Positions 24,902 to 33,454 of a DNA stretch of 64,000 nt are shown in pieces. The DNA lies in the NCBI GenBank assembly GCA_036376245.1, contig DASVAS010000052.1, forward strand, positions 62,001-126,000, in the 5' to 3' direction. The notes below the pieces were generated by a model, which worked only from the letters and a program-made list of their open reading frames with translations, had not been told where the DNA came from and searched no databases. Positions within the stretch are counted from its first letter, which is position 1, and each line of letters starts with the position of its first letter. Made by a program: the position numbers and the translations under genes. The DNA comes from DATARR01 sp036376245 (GTDB lineage: Bacteria; Acidobacteriota; Thermoanaerobaculia; Multivoradales; UBA5704).

Positions 24902-27276
24902 GAGGCCTGGCGGATGGCCCGCTTCTCCCTCTTCGGACCGGCGTTGAAGTCGAAGCCGGGGTAGTCGATCCGTTGATGGAAGATGTTGGAGAGCACCCGG
25001 TGGAAGGACTCCCCGACGTTGCGCAGGTCCGACAGGGTCAGGTCGGTGTGGTCGAGCTGGCCGTCCTGGAGGCAGTCCTCGAAGATGGTGCGGATCAGCC
25101 CGCGGATCTTGACCGGCGTCGGCTCGGTCAGGGTGCGGCTCGCCGCCTCGACGGCGTCGGCGAGCATCAGCACTCCCATCACCTTGTTCTGGGGCTTCGG
25201 TCCCGGGTAGCGGTACCTCTCCTCGGTGATGTCCTCCGCCCCCGGCTCCCGCTGCTCCTGGGCCCGGCTGTAGAAGAACTTCATCAGCCGCGTGCCGTGG
25301 TGCTGCTGGATGGCGTCCTTGATGACCTGCGGCAGGTTGTCCCGGCGGGCCAGGTCGAGGCCTTCCTTGACGTGGTTGATGAGGATCAGGGCGCTCATGG
25401 AGGGCAGGAGCTTGTCGTGGCGGTTGTGGCCCGGCCGCTGGTTCTCGATGAAGTAGTCCGGCCGCTCCATCTTGCCGATGTCATGGTACAGCCCGGCCGC
25501 GTAGGCGAGCACCGGGTCGGCCTTGATGGCCTCGCACCCTTCCTTGGCGAGGTTGGCCACCATGAGCGAGTGCTGGAAGGTGCCCGGCGCCTTGAAGGCC
25601 AGGTCCCGCAGCAGCGGCAGGTTGGTATTGGAGAGCTCCACCAGCTTGACGTCCGTGGTGATCCCCAGCATCCACTCCAGGATGGGCAGGGCGAAGCTGC
25701 CCACGGCGGTGACCAGCAGGCCGCCGGTCAGGGCGCAGACGGCGTCGAAGGCGATCTGCATGGCGTCACGCTCGGCGGTACCGATGGCGGTGAGGATCAG
25801 GACCATCAGCAGGTTGATCCCCCCCACGATCAGCCCCACCCGGGCCATCACCAGCCGGTGCCGGAACTCGTAGCGTTCCAGGACGGAGATGGCCCCCAGG
25901 GAGCCGGCGAGGCCGTAGAAGACCACCCAGAGCCCTTCGCCGTCGAGCACCAGCCGCGAGCAGAGGACCGAGAAGAGCACCGAAAGCATCAAGGCCGCGT
26001 TGCGGCCGAGCAGCAGGGTGGTCATCAGGGCCACCGAGGCGAACGGGATGGCGTAGGCCCAGCTCCGCGCCGAGGTGAGGGCCGAGGCCTCGAAGGCGCC
26101 CGAGAGGGCGTTGGCCACCAGGAAGCAAAACTTCGTCGTCAGCAGCGAGATCAGGAGCAGCAGCAGGCTCTCGGAGAACACCCGCGCCCGGCTGTGGTCC
26201 GCCACCCGCTCCCTCCGGTCGGCGAGCCAGAGGATCGCCGCCACCAATCCCAGCAACGCGAGGATCGCGGCCAGCGGCGCGAGCTGTTTGCGGAGCTGGC
26301 GCTCGCCGCGCATCTGGGCGATGACGCGGGACTGCGCCTCGCTGATCGGGTCCCCCTTGCGGACGATCACCTGCCCCTTGCGGATCTGGTTGAACACCTG
26401 GGAGACGCCGGCGGCAGCCACGCCCTGCCGCACCTGGGTCTCGCTGAGGTTGAAGAGGAGGTTGGGGGTGAGATTGTCGGCCAGCAGATTCACCAGCAGC
26501 CGCCGCTCGTCGGCGGAGTAGCCGCTCCAGCCGCGTACCTCGGACTCGAAGAAGTCGCGGACCTGGTCCGGATAGCCGAGATGATCGTACAGGTTGGTTT
26601 GCGTCCGCTCCTGGCCGCTGCCGAGGTCGCGCAGGGTGACGCCGCGCAGACGGTTTTCGAGGAGCTGGTCCTTGTTGGCGACCACGCCACGCCGCAGCGC
26701 CTGGCTCATCAGGCTGCGCAGGCGGTCTTCCAGATCCCGTGAGAAGTCGCGGCGCAGGAGCAGCTCGAGTTGCTCCCGCGTAGTCCGCGGGCGGTCTGGC
26801 GCCGGGCTCGCCAGCTCCTCCAGCACGGCCGCGCGGTCGGACTGCTGTAGCGCCACCCGCCCGCCGCCGCTGTCCACCGAAACGCGGGCCAGCAGGCGGC
26901 GGCCGAGGCCGAAGAGCTCGGCGAGCTTGCGGTCGCTGACCTGGAAGGCTCCAGGGTCAAAATCGTAGATCGTCAGGACGGCGTCCCGCGCCTTCTGCTG
27001 CTTGGCCTGGGTGGCGTTGCGGTCGAGGAGGAGCAGGTCGCGGGAGGCGACGTAATCGCGCTCGGCGATGGTCCCCGGCTCGGCGCGGTGGGTGAACAGG
27101 AAGGCGCCGGGCAGCAGGCACCAGGCGCCCACCACCAGGAACAGGGCCAGCCAGAGGAAAGGCATCTCCACCGCGCGGTCCCAGAGGTCGCGCGGACGGG
27201 GCCCCTTCGGCAGCCGGATCGACCCGGTCGCCGTACGGATCTCGGTGATGCCCGTCTGGTCTCTCTCTCTCGCCAT
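24898..27276 (-). CDS. pgpH: 7TMR-HD cyclic-di-AMP phosphodiesterase, PgpH type
   Basis: 792 residues, ATG 27276. A first transmembrane helix (WLALFLVVGAWCLLPGAFLF) is followed by an extracellular 7TMR-HD domain of about 240 residues (FTHRAEPGTIAERDYVASRD onward). About six further helices (LAPLAAILALLGLVAAILWL to VTAVGSFALPILEWMLG) lead to a cytoplasmic HD domain with HSLMVANLAKEGCEAI, YHDIGKMERPDYFIENQ, NHVKEGLDLAR and QQHHGTRLMKFFY. This architecture is that of PgpH, which hydrolyses c-di-AMP. No diadenylate cyclase gene lies in the window. It is second in the phoH operon, 56 nt after phoH. Confidence 0.92.
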   Translation of the reverse strand: MARERDQTGITEIRTATGSIRLPKGPRPRDLWDRAVEMPFLWLALFLVVGAWCLLPGAFLFTHRAEPGTIAERDYVASRDLLLLDRNATQAKQQKARDAVLTIYDFDPGAFQVSDRKLAELFGLGRRLLARVSVDSGGGRVALQQSDRAAVLEELASPAPDRPRTTREQLELLLRRDFSRDLEDRLRSLMSQALRRGVVANKDQLLENRLRGVTLRDLGSGQERTQTNLYDHLGYPDQVRDFFESEVRGWSGYSADERRLLVNLLADNLTPNLLFNLSETQVRQGVAAAGVSQVFNQIRKGQVIVRKGDPISEAQSRVIAQMRGERQLRKQLAPLAAILALLGLVAAILWLADRRERVADHSRARVFSESLLLLLISLLTTKFCFLVANALSGAFEASALTSARSWAYAIPFASVALMTTLLLGRNAALMLSVLFSVLCSRLVLDGEGLWVVFYGLAGSLGAISVLERYEFRHRLVMARVGLIVGGINLLMVLILTAIGTAERDAMQIAFDAVCALTGGLLVTAVGSFALPILEWMLGITTDVKLVELSNTNLPLLRDLAFKAPGTFQHSLMVANLAKEGCEAIKADPVLAYAAGLYHDIGKMERPDYFIENQRPGHNRHDKLLPSMSALILINHVKEGLDLARRDNLPQVIKDAIQQHHGTRLMKFFYSRAQEQREPGAEDITEERYRYPGPKPQNKVMGVLMLADAVEAASRTLTEPTPVKIRGLIRTIFEDCLQDGQLDHTDLTLSDLRNVGESFHRVLSNIFHQRIDYPGFDFNAGPKREKRAIRQAS

Positions 27277-27332
27277 GGCCGGTCAGCGGCTCCCGCCCCG
27301 GTCGGGGAAGCCAGAGGACCGTATACCGGGGC

Positions 27333-28349
27333 TCATGAGGACGGGTTGCCTCCACCCGCCTGGACGGTCTGGCGCGCCGCGCGCGCCTCCGCCTCGCGTT
27401 CCTGCTTCCGCTTCTCGTACTCGTCGTACGCGGTGACGACCTTCTGCACCAGCGGATGGCGCACGACGTCGCGCTGGTCGAAATAGAAGAACTTGATCCC
27501 CTCGACCCGCGACAGCACCTCCTGCGCCTCCCGCAGCCCCGAGACCCGCCCCTGCGGCAGGTCGACCTGGGTGACGTCGCCGTTGATCACGGCCTTGGAG
27601 TTGAAGCCGATGCGGGTGAGGAACATCTTCATCTGCTCGGGCGTGGTGTTCTGGGCCTCGTCGAGGATGATGAAGCTGTCGTTGAGCGTGCGCCCGCGCA
27701 TGAAGGCGATGGGCGCGATCTCGATGATGCCGCGCTCCATCATCCGCCCCACCTTCTCGAAGCCGATGATGTCGTGCAGGGCGTCGTGAAGGGGGCGCAG
27801 GTACGGGTTGACCTTCTCCACCATGTCGCCGGGCAGGAAGCCGAGCTTCTCGCCCGCCTCCACCGCCGGCCGGGCCAGGATGATGCGCTTGACCCGCTTC
27901 TCCATCAGGGCGGCGGCGGCCACGGCCACGGCCAGGTAGGTCTTGCCGGTGCCGGCCGGACCGATGGAGATGACGATGTCGTGGTCGATCATCGACTGCA
28001 TGTAAAGCTGCTGCTTGGCGGTGCGGGGCGCCACCATCCGCCGCACCGAGGCGAGCATGCCCTCGGGCAGGAAGAATTCCACCAGCGAGGTCTCGGGGGC
28101 CTCGGAGATGACGCGGATGGCCGTCTGCACGTCCCCCTGGCGGAAGCGGTAGCCCTTGTCGGTGACGGCCGTCAGCTCCGCCAGCAGGTGCTCCACCTGC
28201 CGTACCCGCTCGGGGTCGCCGTTGATGTGGAGCTCGTTGCCGCGCGCGGCAACGGTGACGCCGAAGGTGCGCTCGATCCGCCGGAGATTTTCGTCCTGGG
28301 TGCCGAAGAAGGCTTCGAGCCCCTCCTCGGCGAGTGTGACCTGGGTCAT
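27333..28349 (-). CDS. phoH: PhoH-family ATPase
   Basis: 338 residues, ATG 28349. The N-terminal KH-like segment is followed by a P-loop ATPase with Walker A GPAGTGKT at 130-137, the AARP region RIILARPAVEAGEKLGFLPG, and Walker B FIILDEAQN. PhoH-like (PhoL) proteins associate with YbeY and rRNA processing, in line with the operon phoH-pgpH-ybeY-corC-era. It is the promoter-proximal gene, separated from hbd by a strong hairpin. Confidence 0.95.
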   Translation of the reverse strand: MTQVTLAEEGLEAFFGTQDENLRRIERTFGVTVAARGNELHINGDPERVRQVEHLLAELTAVTDKGYRFRQGDVQTAIRVISEAPETSLVEFFLPEGMLASVRRMVAPRTAKQQLYMQSMIDHDIVISIGPAGTGKTYLAVAVAAAALMEKRVKRIILARPAVEAGEKLGFLPGDMVEKVNPYLRPLHDALHDIIGFEKVGRMMERGIIEIAPIAFMRGRTLNDSFIILDEAQNTTPEQMKMFLTRIGFNSKAVINGDVTQVDLPQGRVSGLREAQEVLSRVEGIKFFYFDQRDVVRHPLVQKVVTAYDEYEKRKQEREAEARAARQTVQAGGGNPSS

Positions 28350-28368
28350 TGCCTCTCGATTCTAAGAA

Positions 28369-28390
28369 GCCAGCCCCTCCGGGGGCTGGC
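28369..28390 (-). terminator. Hairpin terminator after hbd
   Basis: GCCAGCCCC (28369-28377) pairs with GGGGCTGGC (28382-28390) around a 4-nt loop. On the minus strand it follows the hbd stop by about 28 nt and leads into TTCTTAG, a weak U-rich tail, 19 nt before the phoH ATG. Confidence 0.65.
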
Positions 28391-28418
28391 CGGAAGGGCT
28401 CCAGTGTATCAGACCGCC

Positions 28419-29279
28419 CTACTTCTTCCCGTACTCGTAGAACCCGCGCCCGCTCTTCTTCCCCAGCCGGCCGGCCTGGACCATCTGCTTGAGCAGCGGC
28501 GGCGGGGCGAAGCGCTTCTCGCGGTACTCGTCGAACATGATGTTGGCGATGTAGTAGGTGGTGTCGAGGCCCACGAAGTCCAGCAGCGTGAACGGACCCA
28601 TGGGATAGCCGCAGCCGAGCTGCATGCCCTTGTCGATGTCCTCGACGCTGCCCACCCCCTCCTCCAGCGCCCGGATGGCGTCCAGCAGGTAGGGCACCAG
28701 CAGGCGGTTGACCACGAAGCCGGAGTTGTCGCGGCAGGCGATGGGCTCCTTGCCCAGCGAGCGGGCGAACTCGAAGGCGCGGTTGAAGCTGTCGTCCGAG
28801 GTCACGATCGTCCGCACCACCTCCACCAGCTTCATCACCGGCACCGGGTTGAAGAAGTGGAGCCCCACGAACTGGTCCGGCCGCTGGGTGAACATGGCCA
28901 TCTGGGTGATGGTCAGCGACGAGGTGTTGCTGGCGAAGAGGGCGTCCTTCTGGACCGCCTCGTCCAGGGCCTGGAAGGTCTTCCGCTTCTCTTCCAGGTT
29001 CTCGACGATGGCCTCGATGACGATGTCGCAGTCGGCGAGAGCGGCCAGGTCCACGGTGCCGGAGAGGCGGGCCACGGCCTCGTCGCGGGCGGAGGCCTCC
29101 AGCTTGCCCTTCTCCACCGCCTTGGCGAAGGAGCCCTGGATCTTCTGCAGGCCGCGGTCCACCAGCTCCTCGGTGACCTCGCGCACGACCGTCTCGTAGC
29201 CCGCCTTGGCCGCGACCTCGGCGACCCCGGAGCCCATCAGGCCGCAGCCCAGGACGCCCACCTTCTTGATCTTCTTCAT
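28419..29279 (-). CDS. 3-hydroxyacyl-CoA (3-hydroxybutyryl-CoA) dehydrogenase
   Basis: 286 residues, ATG 29279. NAD-binding motif VGVLGCGLMGSGVAEVAAKAG at the N-terminus, the catalytic His in VGLHFFNPVPVMKLVEV, and the helix GFVVNRLLVPYLLDAIRALE. The C-terminal domain ends KSGRGFYEYGKK as in 3-hydroxybutyryl-CoA dehydrogenases. It oxidises (S)-3-hydroxyacyl-CoA to 3-oxoacyl-CoA in short-chain fatty acid or butyrate metabolism. It lies 3 nt downstream of tsaE and is probably read from the nnr-tsaE transcript. Confidence 0.95.
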   Translation of the reverse strand: MKKIKKVGVLGCGLMGSGVAEVAAKAGYETVVREVTEELVDRGLQKIQGSFAKAVEKGKLEASARDEAVARLSGTVDLAALADCDIVIEAIVENLEEKRKTFQALDEAVQKDALFASNTSSLTITQMAMFTQRPDQFVGLHFFNPVPVMKLVEVVRTIVTSDDSFNRAFEFARSLGKEPIACRDNSGFVVNRLLVPYLLDAIRALEEGVGSVEDIDKGMQLGCGYPMGPFTLLDFVGLDTTYYIANIMFDEYREKRFAPPPLLKQMVQAGRLGKKSGRGFYEYGKK

Positions 29280-29282
29280 GTG

Positions 29283-29726
29283 CTACTCCCTCCTATCTGG
29301 AATTTCTAGGTCTTTGGTTTCCACAATCTCCCGCTCCCCCTCCTCTGCCAGGCGCGCCAGCCACAGGGCCAGCGCCCCGGGCACGGGAAACGGGAGCCTC
29401 TCCGCCCACTCCACAACCTTGATCCCCGGCCCGGCCAGCAGCTCCTCCAGGCCGAGCGCCGCGGCCTCCTCCGGCTCCAGCCGGTAGAGGTCGACGTGGA
29501 TCAGCGTGCCTCCCTCGCCGCGGTGCTCGCGGATCAGGGTGAAGGTGGGCGACTGCACCTCGCGGGGATTCACTCCCAGTCCCTCTCCGATCGCCCGCGC
29601 CAACACGGTCTTGCCGGTCCCCATGTCCCCCGAGAGCAGCAGGACGCCGTCCGGCGCCAGCTCCCGGGCGAGGCCGAGGCCCACCGATCGCGTCTCCGCC
29701 TCGTTCCGGGTGATCCAACGCCTCAT
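29283..29726 (-). CDS. tsaE: tRNA threonylcarbamoyladenosine biosynthesis ATPase TsaE
   Basis: 147 residues from ATG 29726, overlapping the stop of nnrE/D as ATGA; a long upstream extension of the frame is a shadow. Walker A SGDMGTGKT (residues 32-40), the segment VQSPTFTLIREHRG and the Walker B-like LIHVDLYRLE are diagnostic. TsaE works with TsaB and TsaD in t6A37 synthesis. Coupling to an Nnr gene is common in bacteria. Confidence 0.95.
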   Translation of the reverse strand: MRRWITRNEAETRSVGLGLARELAPDGVLLLSGDMGTGKTVLARAIGEGLGVNPREVQSPTFTLIREHRGEGGTLIHVDLYRLEPEEAAALGLEELLAGPGIKVVEWAERLPFPVPGALALWLARLAEEGEREIVETKDLEIPDRRE

Positions 29727-31339
29727 CGCGCGTGGGGATGCCGGCCGTGGCCGCGCTCCGGGGCGTGCTCGTGCTCGTGGTCCTCCTCGTCGCGGGCCAG
29801 CGCGGCCAGGGCGGCGGGGAGCATCTCGATCAGGTCCCCGGCCGCGAGGGCCGTCTCCCCGAGGCGGGAGGCGGCGAGGTCGCCCGCGAGACCGTGGAGA
29901 TAGACGGCCAGCAGCGTGGCGTCCAGGGCGTCCATGCCCTGGGCCACGAAGCCGGCGATCAGGCCGGTCAGCACGTCGCCCGTCCCGCCGGTCGCCATCC
30001 CGGGGTTCCCGGTGGGATTGACGAACACGGCGGTGCCGGACGCCACCAGCGTCAGGCGGCCCTTGAGGACCACGATGGCGCCGGTCTCCTCGGCCGCGCC
30101 GCGCGCCGCGGCGATCCGGTCCTCCTGGACCGTGGCCGTGGAGATCCCCAGCAACCGTCCCAGCTCGCCCGGGTGCGGCGTCAGGATCGTCTCGACGCGG
30201 CGCCGGGCCAGCTCGCCGGCCCGTCCCGCGAAGGCGTTGAGGCCGTCGGCGTCCAGCACCAGCGGCAGCGGGCACTCCAGGGCGACGCGGCGGATGGCCG
30301 CCGCGGCCTCGGGATCCTGCCCCAGGCCCGGGCCCAGGGCGAGCACGGCCTTGCCCTCGGCCGCGTCCAGCACGGCCTCGGCGGCCCGCTCGGCGATCTG
30401 CCCCGCGGCGCCGGCCGGCAGCCCCAGGGTCATCGACTCGATGGAGCCCAGATCCACGGTCTGCAGGATCGGCTCGGGGACCGCCACCGTCACCAGCCCC
30501 GCACCGGCGCGCACGGCGGCGCGGGCGGAGAGGATGGCGGCGCCCGCCTTGCCCGGCGAGCCGGCCAGGATCAGCGCGTGCCCGTAGTCCCCCTTGTGCG
30601 TGCCGGGCTCGCGCTCGGGCAGCAGCTCGGCCAGCTCCTCGCCCATCAGGAGATGGAGGTCGCCGTTCTCCTCCTCGACGTCCTCCACCAGCTTCGGCGG
30701 GATGCCCAGATCGGTCACCACCATCTCGCCCACGGCGTCGGCGGCCGGCGGGAAGACGTGGGCCACCTTGGGCGCCGCGAAGGTCACCGTCAGGTCCGCC
30801 TGGACGTGAGGGCCGATGGGCCGCGGCTGGCTCCCCGAGAGGCCGCTGGGCAGGTCGACCGCCACCACGGGCACGTGCAGGGAGTTGATCCGCCCCACCA
30901 CCTCGGCGAACAGGCCCTCCAGGGGCCGGGCGAGACCGGTGCCGAACAGCGCGTCCACCACCAGGTCGCACTCCATGGCGGCTTCCACGGCCGAGGGCAG
31001 GGCCTCCCGCGTCGGGATCTCCAGGATGGACAGCTCGGCGTTGCGGCAGATCCCGAGCTGCACCTGGGCGTCCTCGGAGAGCTCGCGGCCGCCGGTGACC
31101 AGGAAGATGCGCACCTCCCAGCCGCGCACGGAGAGGTGGCGGGCGATGGCGAGCCCGTCGCCGCCGTTGTTGCCAGGACCGCAGAAGACGGCCGCGGACC
31201 CGGCCTCGGCGAACGCCTTGCCCATCGCCTCGACCACCCCGATGGCGGCGTTCTCCATCAACACCAGGCTGGGGATGCCCAAGCCTTCGATCGCGGCGCG
31301 GTCCAGCTCGCGCATCGCCTCCGCTGTCAGAATCCTCAT
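29723..31339 (-). CDS. nnr: Bifunctional NAD(P)H-hydrate repair enzyme (epimerase/dehydratase) with His-rich tail
   Basis: 538 residues from ATG 31339. The N-terminal YjeF_N epimerase (about 1-215) has LVLMENAA, VFCGPGNNGGDGLAIARHL and VVDALFGTGL. The C-terminal kinase-fold dehydratase (about 230-515) has HKGDYGHALILAGSPGKAGA, LDADGLNAF and GMATGGTGDVLTGLIAG. It repairs hydrated NADH/NADPH using ATP or ADP. The final 22 residues (DEEDHEHEHAPERGHGRHPH plus AR) are unusually His/Asp/Glu-rich and are not part of the fold; they look metal-binding. Overlaps tsaE downstream and the DUF2064 gene upstream by 4 nt each. Confidence 0.95.
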   Translation of the reverse strand: MRILTAEAMRELDRAAIEGLGIPSLVLMENAAIGVVEAMGKAFAEAGSAAVFCGPGNNGGDGLAIARHLSVRGWEVRIFLVTGGRELSEDAQVQLGICRNAELSILEIPTREALPSAVEAAMECDLVVDALFGTGLARPLEGLFAEVVGRINSLHVPVVAVDLPSGLSGSQPRPIGPHVQADLTVTFAAPKVAHVFPPAADAVGEMVVTDLGIPPKLVEDVEEENGDLHLLMGEELAELLPEREPGTHKGDYGHALILAGSPGKAGAAILSARAAVRAGAGLVTVAVPEPILQTVDLGSIESMTLGLPAGAAGQIAERAAEAVLDAAEGKAVLALGPGLGQDPEAAAAIRRVALECPLPLVLDADGLNAFAGRAGELARRRVETILTPHPGELGRLLGISTATVQEDRIAAARGAAEETGAIVVLKGRLTLVASGTAVFVNPTGNPGMATGGTGDVLTGLIAGFVAQGMDALDATLLAVYLHGLAGDLAASRLGETALAAGDLIEMLPAALAALARDEEDHEHEHAPERGHGRHPHAR

Positions 31340-32055
31340 GCGACCCTCCCGGCGATCTCGATTTTGGATTTTGGATTTTGGATTTTCGATTCTTCCCCTT
31401 GAGGGAGAAGGCGGAGGGACGCCAGGAGGTCCCGCGTGCGCGGGCAGCCGAGGTCGCCGCCGGCCATGCGGGCGGCGAGCCGGCGCAGGTCCTCGGGCGT
31501 GTCCACGTCCGCGGCCGCGGGCAGCAGCTCGACCTTCAATCCCAGTTCCCGGCAGCGTTCGAGAGTGGCGGCGAGGACGCGGTCGGTGCTCCAGGCCACA
31601 TCCTCGAACAGCCGGCGGGACACCGCGCCGGACCGCAGGGCGATCAGGTAGTAGCCACCGTCCTCCGCCGGGCCGATCGCCACGTCGGCGCCGGCCTCGA
31701 CGCGGGCGAAGGCGTCGTGGATCAGGTCCAGGCTGACGGTCGGATGGTCGCTCCCCAGGGCCGCCACGGCCGCCGCGTCGCCTTCCGAGAGCGCCCGGTA
31801 CAGCCGCTCTCCGAGATCGGCCCCTTCCTGGCGGACGCCCGGCCACGGCCCCTGCGGCGCCGGTTCCCCCTCCTCCAGGGCCCAGGCGATGCGCACCTCG
31901 AAGTCGCCGGTCCGCAGCCGGTCCAGCACGTCGGCCAGGAAGGCGGCATGCAACGCCGCCGCCTGCTCGGCGGTAAGATCACCAATGAGCCGGGTCTTCA
32001 CCCGGCCCGCCCGGGCCGGCTTGGTGAACAGGAGGAGGCGGCGGGAGACAGGCAC
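31336..32055 (-). CDS. DUF2064 / TIGR04282-type nucleotidyl- or glycosyltransferase
   Basis: 239 residues from GTG 32055 (VPVSRRLLLFTKPARAGRVK). Motifs of the DUF2064 family: KPARAGRVKTRL near the N-terminus, ALGSDHPTVSLDLI, GPAEDGGYYLIAL, then VDTPEDLRRL. The fold is a GT-A-type transferase related to CofC/MobA; members occur in arsenosugar and other pathways, and the substrate here is not indicated. The last residues (SKIQNPKSKIE) are encoded by an AT-rich 7-nt repeat that otherwise looks like intergenic DNA. It shares a 21-bp divergent gap with the SAM hydrolase-like gene. Confidence 0.8.
   Translation of the reverse strand: MPVSRRLLLFTKPARAGRVKTRLIGDLTAEQAAALHAAFLADVLDRLRTGDFEVRIAWALEEGEPAPQGPWPGVRQEGADLGERLYRALSEGDAAAVAALGSDHPTVSLDLIHDAFARVEAGADVAIGPAEDGGYYLIALRSGAVSRRLFEDVAWSTDRVLAATLERCRELGLKVELLPAAADVDTPEDLRRLAARMAGGDLGCPRTRDLLASLRLLPQGEESKIQNPKSKIEIAGRVA
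31361..31390. repeat. ATTTTGG heptamer repeat inside the end of the DUF2064 gene
   Basis: Four tandem 7-nt units (ATTTTGG three times, then ATTTTCG) form an AT-rich island in GC-rich DNA at the 3' end of the DUF2064 gene. Its in-frame translation gives the Lys/Gln/Asn-rich tail of that protein, suggesting that repeat DNA invaded or extended the coding end. Confidence 0.6.
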
Positions 32056-32076
32056 GGTGGCGGATTGTATCCAATA

Positions 32077-32847
32077 ATGATTCTCACTCTCCTCACCGAC
32101 TTCGGAACCGCCGACTACTACGTGGCCGCCGTCAAAGGCACCGTCCTGCGGCTGGCTCCCGGGACCACCCTGGTGGACGTCTCCCACGAGGTCCCCCCCG
32201 GCGACGTGGAAACCGCGTCCTTCCTGCTGAGCGCGGCGGCTCCCTCCTTCCCCGAGGGCACGGTCCACCTCGCCGTGGTCGATCCCGGCGTGGGGAGCGG
32301 CCGGCGGATGCTGGCGGTGCGCACCCCGTCGGCGTGGTTCCTGGCGCCGGACAACGGCCTGCTCACGCCGTTCCTCGACGCCGCCGTCTCCCTGCGCTCG
32401 GTGGAGAACGCGGGCCTGTTCCTCGCCGGCCCCAGCCGGACCTTCCACGGCCGTGACCGCTTCGCCCCGGCGGCGGCGTGGCTGCTGCGCGGGAACGCCG
32501 AGGCGGAGCTGGGACCGGAGGTCTCCGACCCGGTGCGGCTCCCCTTCACCACCCCGCGGCGGGAACCCGGCCGCCTTGTCGGGCGGGTAGCCCATGTGGA
32601 CCGCTATGGCAATCTGGTCACCGACATCCCGGCCGACTGGCTGCCGGCGGGGCCGTGCCGGGCCGAGGCCGGCGGCCACGCCGCCGCCTTCCGGGCCAGC
32701 CACTACGCCGAAATCCCGGCCGACGAGCCGGCCCTGCTCCCCGGCTCCCTGGGGACGTTGGAGCTTTCGCTCAACGGCGAGAGCCTCGCCCGGCGCTGGG
32801 GCGTGGGCCGCGGGACCGCCGTCGAAGTCCTGTGGAATGAATCTTGA
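32077..32847 (+). CDS. S-adenosyl-L-methionine hydroxide adenosyltransferase (DUF62/SAM hydrolase)
   Basis: 256 residues, ATG 32077 with only 21 nt to the divergent gene and no Shine-Dalgarno, so possibly leaderless. N-terminal LLTDFGTADYYVAAVKG, then VDVSHEVPPGDVETA, LAVVDPGVGSGRR, FLAPDNGLLTPFL and HGRDRFAPAAA are the conserved family blocks; the Asp/Arg/His of the hydroxide-activating triad lie in them. The C-terminal barrel has VAHVDRYGNLVTDI. The enzyme hydrolyses SAM to adenosine and methionine; relatives are fluorinases and chlorinases, but those carry extra loop residues not seen here. Confidence 0.92.
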   Translation: MILTLLTDFGTADYYVAAVKGTVLRLAPGTTLVDVSHEVPPGDVETASFLLSAAAPSFPEGTVHLAVVDPGVGSGRRMLAVRTPSAWFLAPDNGLLTPFLDAAVSLRSVENAGLFLAGPSRTFHGRDRFAPAAAWLLRGNAEAELGPEVSDPVRLPFTTPRREPGRLVGRVAHVDRYGNLVTDIPADWLPAGPCRAEAGGHAAAFRASHYAEIPADEPALLPGSLGTLELSLNGESLARRWGVGRGTAVEVLWNES

Positions 32848-32988
32848 AGGAGATTTTCTTACGTCCGCGTCTGTGACAACGCGGTGACGGTTTTTATCGG
32901 AAAACGAGCTAGAATGTGAAGCCGCTTTCGAGACGTGACTTCAGGCAGTAGATCGATCTCAGGAGGAGACTGGAAGGAGCGTGTGGCC

Positions 32989-33177
32989 ATGAGCAAGTGG
33001 GAGTACAAGATCATCAACATCCGCAGCGAAAACTACCGTCTCGATCCGAACGCAGTCACGCAGTTGAACCAGTTGGGCGAAGAGGGCTGGGAGCTGGTCT
33101 CGATCACCTCGGTCAACTTCAAGACCGGGGCGACCGACAACATCGCCATGGTCTTCAAGCGCCCCGCCGCCGGCTGA
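32989..33177 (+). CDS. Small DUF4177-type protein
   Basis: 62 residues from ATG 32989 (MSKWEYKIINI), with GGAAGGAG upstream; an in-frame start at 32935 is less likely. The WEYKII...LNQLGEEGWELVSIT...FKR pattern is that of DUF4177, a very small beta-alpha protein of unknown role. It is monocistronic. A TAGAAT (32910-32915) with a poor -35 may be its promoter. Confidence 0.8.
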   Translation: MSKWEYKIINIRSENYRLDPNAVTQLNQLGEEGWELVSITSVNFKTGATDNIAMVFKRPAAG

Positions 33178-33232
33178 CCCGGCTCCGCGCGGCGAGCGGT
33201 CCCGGGACGCGGGCCGCCACTCCTCCGGTCGT

Positions 33233-33454
33233 CTACGTTCTCAGCTTCTTCCGCCGCCGGCTTCGCCGCATCGCCAGGGCGAAGCCCGCGGCGCCGACCG
33301 CCACCGCCATCCACACGTAACGCTTCCTGGGCACGATCGCCCCCACCTCCGTCTCCACGGCGGTGCGGACCTCGGAGAGGCGCATCTCCGCCTCGCGGCG
33401 GCTCTCCTCCAGCCGGCGCTCGACCTCGAGCCGGGCTTCCTCCAGACGGTTCAT
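33233..33454 (-). CDS. Small single-pass membrane protein
   Basis: 73 residues from ATG 33454, overlapping the holin-like gene's stop (ATGA). An N-terminal charged helix (MNRLEEARLEVERRLEESRR...) of coiled-coil type is followed by one hydrophobic segment (VWMAVAVGAAGFALAM) and a basic tail RRSRRRKK. No family. Coupled to the holin-X-like protein, it may help anchor or bridge that protein to the envelope. Confidence 0.65.
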   Translation of the reverse strand: MNRLEEARLEVERRLEESRREAEMRLSEVRTAVETEVGAIVPRKRYVWMAVAVGAAGFALAMRRSRRRKKLRT

